Shown piece by piece: positions 23,079 through 32,236 of a stretch of 64,000 nucleotides of DNA. Each line of letters starts with the position of its first letter. The first letter of the stretch is position 1. The stretch covers positions 124,001 to 188,000 of the forward strand of contig NZ_JAFCAR010000003.1 of NCBI RefSeq assembly GCF_016820245.1, given 5' to 3'. Origin of the DNA: Jannaschia sp. Os4. Lineage in GTDB: Bacteria > Pseudomonadota > Alphaproteobacteria > Rhodobacterales > Rhodobacteraceae. The notes beneath the pieces are model-generated. The model searched no databases and was not told where the DNA came from. It was given only the letters and a program-made list of their open reading frames with translations. Both the position numbers and the translations under genes were made by a program.

Positions 23079-25326
23079 CGAACACCTTGCCCTTCGCCGC
23101 CTCGGGCCACGTGATCCGCACCTGCTGCCCGCCGTTCACCCCGGCGAAGGCGTAGGGGCTGCCCCACACGGCCCGGTTCGACCCGTTCCGCACGATCCCC
23201 TCGGCCTGGACCGCCGACACGACCCGCGCGTCCGACCCGAAGGGGAGGTGCTTGGCGAGGTCCAGCGTCCACTGCGTCTGCGCGCTGTTCTCGACCAAGG
23301 GCGCGGTGATCGGGTTCTGGACCTGGTCGCGCACCCCGTGAAACGTGTTGCCCCAGACGTTCACGTCCACGAACCGGCCCGCGTCCAGCGTCCCGTGGGT
23401 CGTGTCGACCCCGTCCACCCGGTCCAGCGCCTGCCCCTTGATCGTCTTGAACGTGTTGCCCGTGATCGTGACGCCGTTGACATAGTGCCCCGCGCCGAAC
23501 GGCTTGATCCGGATCGGCGTGAACGCCCGCGACACCGACGAGGAGAAGATGATGTTGCCGACGATCATCAGCCCCCCGAAGGACAGCTCCGACTGGAAGT
23601 CCGGGTCGCCGTCGTGCTCGTTGGTCCACTCGATGGTGCAGTTGTCGACGTAGTTGCCCGAGAAGACCGACTTCGCCTGCGGGTTGGTGAAGGCGATCCC
23701 CGCCGTCCGCACCGTCGTCCCGTCGCCTTGGAAGAAGTGGTTGCCGGTCACGATGTGCCCCGACCCATGCATCACCGCCCAATGCAGGAACTTCACCGCG
23801 CGGTTGTTGCGGATCTTCGCATCGTTCTTGTTGACGTTGAAGCCGATGGTGTGCCGCTGCGACACGTCCTTCGACTGCTCCGAGGACAGGAACTGGCACC
23901 GGTCGATCAGCAGCCCTTGGCACCCGTCCGCGTGGGACGTGATCCCCCGGTCCTTCGGCCCCGTGAAGTAGCAGTCCTTCACGTGGAAGATCAGCCCGAC
24001 CTGCGGCAGCAGGACGCCCGACCCCTGGTCCGCGCACAGGAACTCGATGTCCTGCAGCGTGAACCGCTGGAGGTTCGAGAAGCCCGAGAAGTCGAGCGCG
24101 TACTTGAACCGCCGGAACGTGTAGGTCTGCCGCGCCTTCGCGCCCCAGAGCGGCTGGGACAGGAACACCGTCCCGCTGCCGTTCTTGCCCTTCACGTAGA
24201 CCTCGCGGCCCACGCCCTGCCCGGCGGTCACGAGGCTGCCCACCGGGATCGACGAGACGTTGGGCACGTTGAGCAGCCGGTCCGGCGTGTCGGGGTCGAA
24301 GTCGCAGGCCGCCGTCGCGACCGTGTCGGTCCACGCGGGCGACGGGACCATGTGGATCTGCCCGTTGCGGATCTTGCGCTGGTTGGCGCTGCTGGTCCGG
24401 TCGTGGACCGCGGCCTGCACGTCCAAGGGCTCGGTCAGCTCGACCCGCCGCCCCGCCATGTCCAGCGTGTCGTGGTCCGAGAAGTCGAACAGCGCCTGGA
24501 TCGCGCGCCGGAACCCCTCCTGCTCGTCGCCGAACGCGTCGATGTAGGTCGGCAGGTCGAAGTTCTTCACGAGGCTCAGACGCCGCGAGCGGGGCATCGT
24601 CACCGTCCCCTCGAAGCGGATGCGCGTCGAGATCGAGTGGTCCCGCGTCAGCCGGTAGGTGCCCTCGCCCACGAGGATCGCGCGCGTCCCCGCCGCCGCC
24701 TCGGCGGCGTCGAACGCGTCCGAGTCGTCCGTCTGCCCGTCGCCCACGGCGCCGTAGTCGCGCACGTCGACCCAGTCCATGATCCCGCGCAGGAACGCGC
24801 CCGTGACGTCCTCCACGCGGATGTCGTCGATCCGCACGACGCCCCCCGCCGGACCCGTCAGGTCGAGGCCGACATGCGCGTAGCGCACGCGCGAGTCCCA
24901 GCCGACGTCGATGCCGTCGCGGGTGCCGATGGCCACCACGCCCGAGACCTCGACGACCTCGCCATAGGCGGTCAGGGGGGTCACCGGCCCCGTCGAGGGC
25001 AGGCCGCCCACCACGCCGCCCCCGGCCGCCGGCGTCGCCGCGATGCGCACGCCCGGCAGCGAGCCCGCGATGGCCTTCACCCGCGCCGTCACCCGCAGGA
25101 AGCGGCCCGGCGCCACGTCCGTGCGGCCCATCCACCGGACCCGCTGCACCGACCCGGTCTTGAGCACCTCCAAGCAGCCGCCGAAGTCCTGGTCGGCGGG
25201 CACGAAGGCCGCCGTGGCCAGCGTGGCGTAGGTGTCCGTCCCCGCCGTGCCGTCCGTCCGCGACCAGACGTTCAGCCCGTCCGCGAAGGCCGGCGGGTCG
25301 AGATCCTGTCCGATGGTGTCCGTCAT
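23050..25326 (-). CDS. Large pectate-lyase-like right-handed beta-helix protein
   Basis: 758 residues. An N-terminal carbohydrate-binding-like beta-sandwich region (about 1-170) is followed by a Pectate_lyase_3/GH28-related entry motif DVRDYGAVGDGQTDD (187-201) and a long parallel beta-helix with NxI/NxF turns (ITGNTFKTIKG, VWGNTFHG). No signal peptide is visible. Such proteins occur in phage tail spikes and in alphaproteobacterial surface or polysaccharide-processing loci. Catalytic residues were not identified, so adhesin, spike or glycan lyase are all possible. The upstream 332 bp holds a CtrA-like site and tandem repeats. Confidence 0.75.
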   Translation of the reverse strand: MTDTIGQDLDPPAFADGLNVWSRTDGTAGTDTYATLATAAFVPADQDFGGCLEVLKTGSVQRVRWMGRTDVAPGRFLRVTARVKAIAGSLPGVRIAATPAAGGGVVGGLPSTGPVTPLTAYGEVVEVSGVVAIGTRDGIDVGWDSRVRYAHVGLDLTGPAGGVVRIDDIRVEDVTGAFLRGIMDWVDVRDYGAVGDGQTDDSDAFDAAEAAAGTRAILVGEGTYRLTRDHSISTRIRFEGTVTMPRSRRLSLVKNFDLPTYIDAFGDEQEGFRRAIQALFDFSDHDTLDMAGRRVELTEPLDVQAAVHDRTSSANQRKIRNGQIHMVPSPAWTDTVATAACDFDPDTPDRLLNVPNVSSIPVGSLVTAGQGVGREVYVKGKNGSGTVFLSQPLWGAKARQTYTFRRFKYALDFSGFSNLQRFTLQDIEFLCADQGSGVLLPQVGLIFHVKDCYFTGPKDRGITSHADGCQGLLIDRCQFLSSEQSKDVSQRHTIGFNVNKNDAKIRNNRAVKFLHWAVMHGSGHIVTGNHFFQGDGTTVRTAGIAFTNPQAKSVFSGNYVDNCTIEWTNEHDGDPDFQSELSFGGLMIVGNIIFSSSVSRAFTPIRIKPFGAGHYVNGVTITGNTFKTIKGQALDRVDGVDTTHGTLDAGRFVDVNVWGNTFHGVRDQVQNPITAPLVENSAQTQWTLDLAKHLPFGSDARVVSAVQAEGIVRNGSNRAVWGSPYAFAGVNGGQQVRITWPEAAKGKVFVTARCDAPT

Positions 25327-25460
25327 GTCGTGCCCCCGAAAATGCGCGAGGGCCGCCCGAGGCGCGCCCACGCCCCGACCGGCCCTCCATCCGTCGACAC
25401 CCCCCGCCCGGACCGCACGACCGGTCGGGGATGCCGAGGGATGGGTGTCCCGGTGAGCAG

Positions 25461-25475
25461 TTAACGAATGGTTAC
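25461..25475. promoter_or_regulatory. Candidate CtrA-binding site
   Basis: TTAACGAATGGTTAC fits the CtrA pattern TTAA-N7-TTAA except for the last base (TTAC). It lies 135 bp upstream of the beta-helix start on the opposite strand. CtrA controls motility, surface and gene-transfer-agent genes in Rhodobacterales. Assigned by pattern only. Confidence 0.4.
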
Positions 25476-25552
25476 TTCGCGGCGCGGGGCGCGACGGGCA
25501 CCGCGATCGTACGGCCCCGTAGGGTGGGCGGAAGCCCACGCGTCCCCGGATT

Positions 25553-25583
25553 GGTTAACGAATCCTCTAGCCGCAGCGCGGCA
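25553..25583. repeat. 31-bp direct repeat, copy 1
   Basis: Begins GGTTAAC and contains TCTAGCCGC and GCGGCA, shared in the same spacing with the copy at 25619-25649. The first half forms part of the near palindrome GATTGGTTAACGAATC (25549-25564). Confidence 0.6.
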
Positions 25584-25618
25584 ATCCCGCCGCGCCAACC
25601 CTTTGCACGGCGTCCTTC

Positions 25619-25649
25619 GGTTAACCTTCCGTCTAGCCGCGCCGCGGCA
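25619..25649. repeat. 31-bp direct repeat, copy 2
   Basis: Second copy: GGTTAAC, six variable bases, TCTAGCCGC, then a GC-rich half ending GCGGCA. Start-to-start distance from copy 1 is 66 bp. It ends 10 bp before the DUF4864 stop. Confidence 0.6.
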
Positions 25650-25658
25650 TCGGCGCGG

Positions 25659-26057
25659 TCAGGCCCCCACGTCGGGCAGCTCGACCACCTGCACGCCGCC
25701 GATCTTCCACCCGGCGGGCGTCTCCACCATCCGGTAGAGCAGCCGGTGCCGCGCGCCCGATTCGTCCACGATGTCGACCACCTGCCCCCAGTCCGGCCCC
25801 ACCGCCTCCGAGCGCCCGAACTCCACCTCCGCCGGGCGGTGCACCATCGGATAGCCCTGCCGGACCATGCGCCCGAAGTTCTCCGGGTCGCGGAAGAACG
25901 CCGCGATGCCGGGGCTCGCGTAGGTGAAGGCCGTGGCGAAGTCGTCGGCCCGGAACGCCTCGATCTGCGAGCCGATCACGTCCTGCACCGCCTGCGGGTC
26001 CGCCGCCGCGATCCCCGGCGCCACGACCAGCGCCGCAATCCATCCCATCCGCGTCAT
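25659..26057 (-). CDS. Secreted DUF4864 protein
   Basis: 132 residues with a signal peptide (about 1-20, ending GIAAA) and a DUF4864-like body: VIGSQIEAFRADDFATAFTYASPGI near the N-terminus, then a VEFGRSEAVG and RMVETPAGWKIGGVQVVEL ending. Function is unknown; the fold resembles NTF2-like periplasmic proteins. ATG 26057 is chosen over 26069 because GGAGGTG lies at the right spacing. It follows lysS by 45 bp on the same strand and may be co-transcribed. Confidence 0.78.
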   Translation of the reverse strand: MTRMGWIAALVVAPGIAAADPQAVQDVIGSQIEAFRADDFATAFTYASPGIAAFFRDPENFGRMVRQGYPMVHRPAEVEFGRSEAVGPDWGQVVDIVDESGARHRLLYRMVETPAGWKIGGVQVVELPDVGA

Positions 26058-26102
26058 CGTCACCTCCATCGCTGAGAGGGACGATAGCGCGGACGCCGCC
26101 GC

Positions 26103-27668
26103 CTACGACTGCACCAAATCGCCGCGCAGCGCCGCGTCGATCAATTCCACCGTGTTCTCAAGGCCATAGAGCGCCACGAACCCCCCGAAGCGCGGCCCCT
26201 GATCCGCGCCCAGCAGCACCTGATACAGCGCCTTGAACCAGTCGCGCAGCGGCTCGAACCGCTCCCGCCCCACGGCGAAAACCTCGCCCTGCAACGCCTC
26301 CGCGTCGACCGGCCCGTCCCAAGCCGCGAGCCGCGCCCGCAGATCCTCCAGCGCCTCCCGCTCCAGATCGGTGGGCGCGCGGAACACCTTGTTCGGCTTG
26401 ATGTAATCCCGGTAGTAGCGCACCGCCCCTTCGGCCGCCGCGTGCATCTGCGGGTTGCCCTCGGGGCTGGCCTCCGGCGCGTACCGCCCGATGAATCCCC
26501 ACAGCGTGTCCACGTCCTCGGCCCCCGAGACCGAGGCGAGGTTCAAGAGCATCGAGAACGGCACCACCATGTCCGACTGCGGGACGTCCCCCCCGTGGAC
26601 GTGCCACACCGGGTTCGCCAGCCGCTTCGCCGGATCGTCCGCCTCGTGATAGGCGCGCAGCTGTTGGTGATACTCGTCGACCATCTTCGGGATCACGTCC
26701 CACCACAGCCGCTTGGCCGTCTTGGGCTTGAGGAACATGAAGTAGGCGAGCGACTCGGACGACGCGTAGGTCAGCCACTCGTCGATCGTCAGCCCGTTGC
26801 CCTTGGACTTGCTGATCTTCTCGCCGTCGGAGTCGAGGAACAGCTCGTACATGTAGGTGACGGGCGGCTTCACCCCCAGCGTCCGGCAGATGTTGGAATA
26901 GACCGGGAAGTTGGTCGAGTGGTCCTTGCCCGACATCTCGAAGTCCACGCACAGCGCCGCCCACCGCGCCCCGAAGTCGGGCTTCCACTGCAGCTTCACG
27001 TTCCCGCCGGTGACGGGCAGCGTCCACTCCTTCCCGTCCTCGTCCTCGAAGGTCACGGTGTGGTTCGTCCCGTCCACGCGCTTCATCGGCACGTAGAGCA
27101 CGCGCCCCGTCTCCGGATGGATCGGCAGGAAGATGGAGTAGGTCGCCCGCCGCTCGTCGCGCAGCGTCTTGAGCATGATCGCCATCAGGTCGTCGTAGCG
27201 CTCGGCGGCCCGCTTCAGAACCTCGTCGAACCGGCCCGAGCGGTAGAACTCCGTGGCCGAGATGAACTCGTACTCGAAGCCGAACGTGTCGAGGAAGCGG
27301 CGCAGCATCGCGTTGTTGTGGTGGCCGAAGCTCTCGTGCGTCCCGAACGGGTCGGGCACCTCGGTCAGCGGGCGCTGGAGGTTCGCCTCCAGCATCTCCC
27401 GCTCCGGCAGGCCGTCCGGCACCTTCCGCATCCCGTCGAGGTCGTCCGAGAACACCACCAGCCGCGTGGGCCGGTCCGACAGCACCTCGAAGGCGCGGCG
27501 CACCATCGTCGTGCGCGCCACCTCGCCGAACGTCCCGATATGCGGCAGGCCCGACGGCCCGTAGCCCGTCTCGAACAGCACCTCGCCGTCCCCGCGCTCC
27601 AAGAGCTTGCGCGCCTCCTCGAAGGGCCACGCCTTGCTCGCCATCGCCGCGTCGCGCATCTCGCTCAT
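26103..27668 (-). CDS. lysS: Lysyl-tRNA synthetase, class I
   Basis: 521 residues. This is the archaeal-type class I enzyme, not the usual bacterial class II: the HIGH motif is LPHIGTF (residues 41-47) and the KMSKS loop is [11 protein letters not shown] near 283. It attaches lysine to tRNA-Lys in the cytoplasm. Class I LysRS is the norm in alphaproteobacteria. An alternative internal Met (MASKAW) lies eight residues in. It is divergent from the TerB-like gene with 65 bp between them. Confidence 0.95.
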   Translation of the reverse strand: MSEMRDAAMASKAWPFEEARKLLERGDGEVLFETGYGPSGLPHIGTFGEVARTTMVRRAFEVLSDRPTRLVVFSDDLDGMRKVPDGLPEREMLEANLQRPLTEVPDPFGTHESFGHHNNAMLRRFLDTFGFEYEFISATEFYRSGRFDEVLKRAAERYDDLMAIMLKTLRDERRATYSIFLPIHPETGRVLYVPMKRVDGTNHTVTFEDEDGKEWTLPVTGGNVKLQWKPDFGARWAALCVDFEMSGKDHSTNFPVYSNICRTLGVKPPVTYMYELFLDSDGEKISKSKGNGLTIDEWLTYASSESLAYFMFLKPKTAKRLWWDVIPKMVDEYHQQLRAYHEADDPAKRLANPVWHVHGGDVPQSDMVVPFSMLLNLASVSGAEDVDTLWGFIGRYAPEASPEGNPQMHAAAEGAVRYYRDYIKPNKVFRAPTDLEREALEDLRARLAAWDGPVDAEALQGEVFAVGRERFEPLRDWFKALYQVLLGADQGPRFGGFVALYGLENTVELIDAALRGDLVQS

Positions 27669-27733
27669 GCCGTCCTCCGATCAGGCCCGCGCACCTATTG
27701 CGAGGGGGGCGCGCGATCAATAGGTCCGGCCCC

Positions 27734-28174
27734 ATGTCAGACGACGCCCCCGCCTCCGACACCCTCGCCGCGCTCTCGCCGCAGGACGCGCTGCTCGCGC
27801 TGATGATCACCGTCTCCGTCTCGGACGCGACGATCCGCCCGACCGAGCTGCTGACGATCGAGCGCCTCGTCGCCACCGCCCGCGCCTTCGAGGGCTACGA
27901 CGCCGACCGGATGCAGGACGTCAGCCGCATCGTCTTCGACCTGCTGGAGGAGGAGGACGGCATCGACGTGATCGTCGCGCTCGTGCGCGACACCCTCCCG
28001 GAGAACCGGCACGAGACGGCCTACGCGCTGGCCTGCGACGTGGCCGCCGCCGACGGCGACGTCCGCCAGTCGGAGCTGCGCCTGCTGCAGGAGTTGCGCC
28101 ACGAGCTCGCGCTCGATGCGCTCGCGGCGGCGGCCATCGAGCGCGGCGCGCGGGCGCGGCACCTGCCGGTCTGA
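27734..28174 (+). CDS. TerB-like (tellurite resistance/DjlA N-terminal fold) protein
   Basis: 146 residues, mostly helical, acidic. The pattern LMITVSVSDATIRPTELLTIERLV, then CDVAAADGDVRQSELRLLQELRHEL, matches TerB-family helical bundles, in which an acidic DGxxxxxE loop occurs twice. The name is historical: a metal-binding or membrane-stress role is suggested and tellurite resistance itself is not implied. The downstream glycosyltransferase follows after 7 bp. Confidence 0.78.
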   Translation: MSDDAPASDTLAALSPQDALLALMITVSVSDATIRPTELLTIERLVATARAFEGYDADRMQDVSRIVFDLLEEEDGIDVIVALVRDTLPENRHETAYALACDVAAADGDVRQSELRLLQELRHELALDALAAAAIERGARARHLPV

Positions 28175-28181
28175 CCCGCGC

Positions 28182-29228
28182 ATGACGCTGTCGCTCGCCA
28201 CGGTCATCGCCACCCGCCACCGCCCCGACGTCCTCCGCCTCGCGCTGCCGCTGCACCTGTCGCAGTCGCGGCTGCCCGCCCGCATCCTCGTCGTGGATTC
28301 CTCCGACGATCCCGGCCCCACCGCCGAGGCGGTCGCCGAGGCCACCCGCGGCGCGCCGGTCCCGGTCGAGGTGATGCGCACCGCCGCCGGGACCGCGTTC
28401 CAGCGCAACCGGGGCGTCGAGGCCGTGTCCGAGGACGTGGTCTTCCTGCCAGACGACGACAGCCTGCTGCACCCCGGCGCAGTCGAGGCGATCATGCGGT
28501 GCTACGAGGCCGACCCCGAGGGCCGCGCCATCGGCGCGGTCTGCGGGGCCGAGACGCCGGCCTATCCCGGCGAGGCCGCGCCCGCGACCTACCGGCGCAA
28601 GCGGGGCGAGGGGCTGCGGCAGGCGACCGGGCGGCTGCGCACGCGGCTGGAGGACCGGCTCGTGCCGCAGGCGGCCAAGGCGCTCGCCCGCGCGCTCTGG
28701 GCCGACCGCCCCGCGCCGCCGGCGGGCGTCCGGGTGGAATGGGCGCCGGGCTTCCGCCTGTCGGGCCGCCGCGACGCGCTGCTGGCCCACCCGTTCGAGG
28801 AGCGGCTGGGCCGCTACGCCTTGGGCGAGGACGTGGACTTCTGCCTGCGTCTGCAGGCGGCGGGGCTGGACCTCGTCGCGGCGCCCGAGGCGCTGATCCA
28901 CCATCATCGCGCGCCGGGCAGGCGCGACGACGGCGTGGCGCTGGGTGCCATCGACACGCTGCACTCGGGCTACATCCCGCTCCGGGCCTACCATGCCGCC
29001 AAGGCGGCGGGACGTCCGGTCCCCGACGGGTTCGCGCGCACGATCCGCCGCTGGGCGGCGATGCGGGCGGCGCAGCTGCGGATCGGCGCCCGCGACGCGC
29101 ATGGGCGCGACCGGGCGCGGGGCGCGGCGCGCGGGCGCGACGCGCTGGGCACGCTCCTCGCGGCGGACGCCGCCGCGCTGGACGAGACGTATCTGCGCCT
29201 GCGCGGCGAGGTGCTGGGGACGGGCTAG
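28182..29228 (+). CDS. Family 2 glycosyltransferase
   Basis: 348 residues with a GT-A fold: LATVIATRHRPDVLRLAL at the start, FQRNRGVEAVSEDVVFLPDDD (DXD-type metal/nucleotide-sugar site near residues 91-97), and a GEDVDFCLRLQAAG block near 216 typical of GT2 acceptor sites. It transfers a sugar from a nucleotide donor to a cell-surface or secondary acceptor, not identifiable here. Its TAG stop shares CTAG with the stop of the convergent yaaA. Confidence 0.87.
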   Translation: MTLSLATVIATRHRPDVLRLALPLHLSQSRLPARILVVDSSDDPGPTAEAVAEATRGAPVPVEVMRTAAGTAFQRNRGVEAVSEDVVFLPDDDSLLHPGAVEAIMRCYEADPEGRAIGAVCGAETPAYPGEAAPATYRRKRGEGLRQATGRLRTRLEDRLVPQAAKALARALWADRPAPPAGVRVEWAPGFRLSGRRDALLAHPFEERLGRYALGEDVDFCLRLQAAGLDLVAAPEALIHHHRAPGRRDDGVALGAIDTLHSGYIPLRAYHAAKAAGRPVPDGFARTIRRWAAMRAAQLRIGARDAHGRDRARGAARGRDALGTLLAADAAALDETYLRLRGEVLGTG

Positions 29229-29977
29229 CCCGCGCGCAGGAAGACCGGCGCCTCCGGGGTGGAGCGATCCGCCTGCCACGCGTAGCCGCCCGCGTCGAAG
29301 CCGCGCAGGTCGTCGGGCCCCTCGATCCCGTGCTCCATGACGAAGCGCGCCATCGCGCCCCGCGCGGTCTTGGCGTGGAAGGAGATCGTCTTGGGGCCGT
29401 CGGGCCGGTCCTCGAGGAAGACCGGCGTGACCACGGGCAGGCGCAGCGCCTCCCGGTCCACGGCGCCGAAATACTCTTGGCTCGCGCAGTTCAGCAGGTG
29501 GGTGGCCCCCGCCTCGGCCGCGTCCTCGTTCAGCCGGGCGGAGATCCTGTCGCCCCACCACGCGTAGAGGTCGCGGCCCCGCGGGTTGGCGAGCCGCGAC
29601 CCCATCTCCAGCCGGTAGGCCCGGATCGCGTCGCGGGGGCGCAGCAGGCCGTAGAGGCCCGACAGGATGCGCAGGCGGGCGTCGGCACGGCGCACGGCGT
29701 CCGCGTCGAGGGTCTTGGCGTCGAGCCCCACGTAGGTGTCGCCCGCGAAGGCCCACGCGGCGGGCTTGGACGGCGCGTCGTCCCAGTCGCGGAAACGTCC
29801 GTGGTTGAGCGCGGCCAGCTTGTCGGAGATGCCCATGAGCCGGGCGAGGCCGTCGGCCGTCAGGTCCGCCGCCACGGCGCGCAGGGCGTCCGCCTCGGCG
29901 GCCATGCGGGGCGCGGTGGGGTCCACCTCGACCGCGTCCATGTCCATCTTCTTCGCGGGCGAGATCACTGTCAGCAT
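29225..29977 (-). CDS. yaaA: Peroxide stress protein YaaA (DUF328)
   Basis: 250 residues, one DUF328/YaaA domain: LTVISPAKKMD at the N-terminus, GDTYVGLDAKTL near residue 80, ILSGLYGLLRPRDAIRAYRLEM near 105, and FHAKTARGAMARF near 200. E. coli YaaA limits free iron and DNA damage during H2O2 stress and binds DNA. The full family length is present. It is convergent with the glycosyltransferase, with both stops in the CTAG at 29225-29228. Confidence 0.93.
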   Translation of the reverse strand: MLTVISPAKKMDMDAVEVDPTAPRMAAEADALRAVAADLTADGLARLMGISDKLAALNHGRFRDWDDAPSKPAAWAFAGDTYVGLDAKTLDADAVRRADARLRILSGLYGLLRPRDAIRAYRLEMGSRLANPRGRDLYAWWGDRISARLNEDAAEAGATHLLNCASQEYFGAVDREALRLPVVTPVFLEDRPDGPKTISFHAKTARGAMARFVMEHGIEGPDDLRGFDAGGYAWQADRSTPEAPVFLRAG

Positions 29978-30053
29978 CGCGCGTTCCCCCTCCGGGCCCC
30001 TCGTCGGGCGCGGGTCTAGGACGGCGCGCGGGCGGGGGCCACCACGTGCGGCA

Positions 30054-32087
30054 TCACGCCCCGTCGCGCAGCACCCCGAGGAAGGCGTCGCCGAACCGCT
30101 CCCAGTGCCGCTCCCCGAGGATGCGCTGCAACGCGCCCTCCTCCGGCGGGGCCTTGGCGACCTTGGCCAGCACCGAGGACGAGCAGGTCATCGGCTTGTC
30201 CAGCCCCGTGTCGCCCCGCATCAGGTCCATCTGGACCGAGAGCAGGCGGTCGTAGATCGCCCCCTCGGCCCGGCCGGCCAGCTTGCGGCGGGCGGGGTGG
30301 ACGGACTCGGGCTCGGTGCCGTTGAGCACCTTCAGGAAGGCGGGGCCGTAGGTCTCCAGCTTCTTGGCGCCCACGCCGGGGATGCGCGCCATGTCGTCGA
30401 GGTCCCGCGGCCGGGCGTCCACCATCGCCACGAGGGTCGCGTCGTTGAAGATCATGTAGGCGGGCCAGCCCTTCTCCTCGGCCAAGGCGCGGCGCTGGGC
30501 CTTGAGGGCCGACAGCAGGGGCGCGTCCTCCTCCGCGACCATCTGGCGGACCGCGGGGCGCCGTTCCGCCTTCGCCAGCGTGTCGCGGCGCAGCGTCACC
30601 TCCGCCTCGCCCTTCAGCACGGGGCGGGCGGCCTCCATGAAGCGGAGCGCGCCGTGGCGCTCGGGGTCGGGACGGACGAGGTCGAGGCCCATCATCTGCC
30701 GGAAGATGGCCTGCCAGAGCTGCTTGGAGTGATCCCGGCCCACGCCGAACACGGACAGCTGATCGTGGCCGAAGCGGCGGATCTTGTCGGTCTCGGTGCC
30801 GCGCAGCACGTCGATCAGGTGGGCCGAGCCGAACCGCTCGTCGGTCCGCAGGATGGCAGACAGCGCCTTGCGGACGTCCGTGGTGCCGTCGAACAGCTCG
30901 GGCGGCTTCTCGCAGAGGTCGCAGTTGCCGCAGGGCTCCGCCGCCTCGCCGAAGTAGCGCAGCAGCACCTGACGGCGGCAGCCCTGCGCCTCGGCCAGCC
31001 CCAGCAGCGCGTTGAGCCGCCCGTGGTCGGCGGCCTTGCGCTCGGGCGGGGCCAGCCCCTCGTCGATCTGCTGGCGGCGGAACCGCATGTCGTCGGCGCC
31101 GAACAGCGTCAGCGTGTCGGCGGGCGCCCCGTCGCGGCCCGCGCGCCCGATCTCCTGGTAGTAGGCCTCGATCGACTTGGGCAGGTCGGCATGGGCCACC
31201 CAGCGGATGTCCGGCTTGTCCACGCCCATCCCGAAGGCGACCGTCGCGCAGACGATCAGCCCGTCCTCGCGCCCGAAGCGGGCCTCGACGATGCGGCGGT
31301 CCTCGGCCTCCATCCCGCCGTGGTAGTGGCAGGCGTTGTGCCCGTCGTCGCGCAGCGCCTTGGCCAGCGTCTCGGTCTTGGCGCGGGTGCCGCAGTAGAC
31401 GATGCCCGACTGCTCCTTGCGGGCGGCGGCGAAGGACAGGATCTGGCGGCGGGGGCTGTCCTTCGGCGCGAAGGCGAGGGCGAGGTTGGGGCGGTCGAAG
31501 CCGTGGAGGAACTCCTCGACGTCGCGCCCGCCGAAGAGCCGGTCCTTGATCTCGGCGCGGGTCTCCTCGTCCGCGGTGGCGGTGAAGGCGGCGAGCGGCA
31601 CGTCCAGCGCGTCGCGCAAGGGGCCGATCCGCAAGTAGTCGGGGCGGAAGTCGTGGCCCCACTGGGCGACGCAATGCGCCTCGTCCACCGCCACCAGCGT
31701 GCAGTTCGCCTGCCGCAGCATCCGCTCCGTGCCCCCCGACGCGAGGCGCTCGGGCGCCATGTAGAGGAGCTTCAGCGTGCCGGCGGTGAGTTGGCTCCAG
31801 ACGGCCTCCGTCTCCTCCTCGGTGTTGCCGGAGGTCAGCGCGCCGGCGGCGACGCCCGCCTCCTGCAGCGCGCGCACTTGGTCTCGCATCAGCGCGATCA
31901 GCGGGGAGATCACGACCGTCAGCCCGTCGCGCGCCAACGCGGGCAGCTGGTAGCACAGCGACTTGCCCCCGCCCGTGGGCATGATGGCGAGGACGTCGCG
32001 CCCTGCCGTCACGGCCTCGACGATCGCCTCCTGCCCGGGGCGGAAGGCGTCGAAGCCGAAGACATGCGCGAGGAGGTCGCGGGGCAT
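30054..32087 (-). CDS. recQ: ATP-dependent DNA helicase RecQ
   Basis: 677 residues: SF2 helicase core with Walker A MPTGGGKS (36-43), DEAHC near 132 and QEIGRAGRDG near 320; a zinc-binding RQC region with clustered Cys (CRRQVLLRYF, then CGNCDLC); and a C-terminal HRDC domain (IFNDATLVAMVDARPRDLDD). RecQ unwinds recombination and replication intermediates 3'-5'. The chosen ATG (MPRDLLAHVFGF) matches the family N-terminus; the frame stays open further upstream. It is divergent from the FkbM gene. Confidence 0.95.
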   Translation of the reverse strand: MPRDLLAHVFGFDAFRPGQEAIVEAVTAGRDVLAIMPTGGGKSLCYQLPALARDGLTVVISPLIALMRDQVRALQEAGVAAGALTSGNTEEETEAVWSQLTAGTLKLLYMAPERLASGGTERMLRQANCTLVAVDEAHCVAQWGHDFRPDYLRIGPLRDALDVPLAAFTATADEETRAEIKDRLFGGRDVEEFLHGFDRPNLALAFAPKDSPRRQILSFAAARKEQSGIVYCGTRAKTETLAKALRDDGHNACHYHGGMEAEDRRIVEARFGREDGLIVCATVAFGMGVDKPDIRWVAHADLPKSIEAYYQEIGRAGRDGAPADTLTLFGADDMRFRRQQIDEGLAPPERKAADHGRLNALLGLAEAQGCRRQVLLRYFGEAAEPCGNCDLCEKPPELFDGTTDVRKALSAILRTDERFGSAHLIDVLRGTETDKIRRFGHDQLSVFGVGRDHSKQLWQAIFRQMMGLDLVRPDPERHGALRFMEAARPVLKGEAEVTLRRDTLAKAERRPAVRQMVAEEDAPLLSALKAQRRALAEEKGWPAYMIFNDATLVAMVDARPRDLDDMARIPGVGAKKLETYGPAFLKVLNGTEPESVHPARRKLAGRAEGAIYDRLLSVQMDLMRGDTGLDKPMTCSSSVLAKVAKAPPEEGALQRILGERHWERFGDAFLGVLRDGA

Positions 32088-32236
32088 TGGTCCATCCGTG
32101 GTCGTGGGTCGGTCACGTCCCACATGGTGATTCGGCGCGCAAGGCGGGAGCGGGGGAGGGGCCCCCGCGCCGCAGGTGGTCATATTTCCGCCGCTCCCCG
32201 ACCGTAGCCGATCCGGGATCAATGAGGGGTGAATCG

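Larger units (their letters stand above)
25327..25658. other. 332-bp intergenic region with GTTAAC repeats
   Basis: This gene-free stretch between the beta-helix gene and the DUF4864 gene contains three GTTAAC sequences (25460, 25554 and 25620), a near-perfect 18-bp palindrome (25548-25565) and two aligned 31-bp copies 66 bp apart. It is less GC-rich than its surroundings. It must hold the beta-helix promoter; no RNA gene was recognised. Confidence 0.6.

Noticed and set aside
25548-25565. Phage or tRNA attachment site
   Set aside because: The GGTTAACGAATCC stretch recalls a tRNA T-arm but no cloverleaf, integrase or prophage is present.
27734-28174. Tellurite resistance determinant
   Set aside because: A lone TerB-like bundle without other ter genes does not indicate tellurite resistance.
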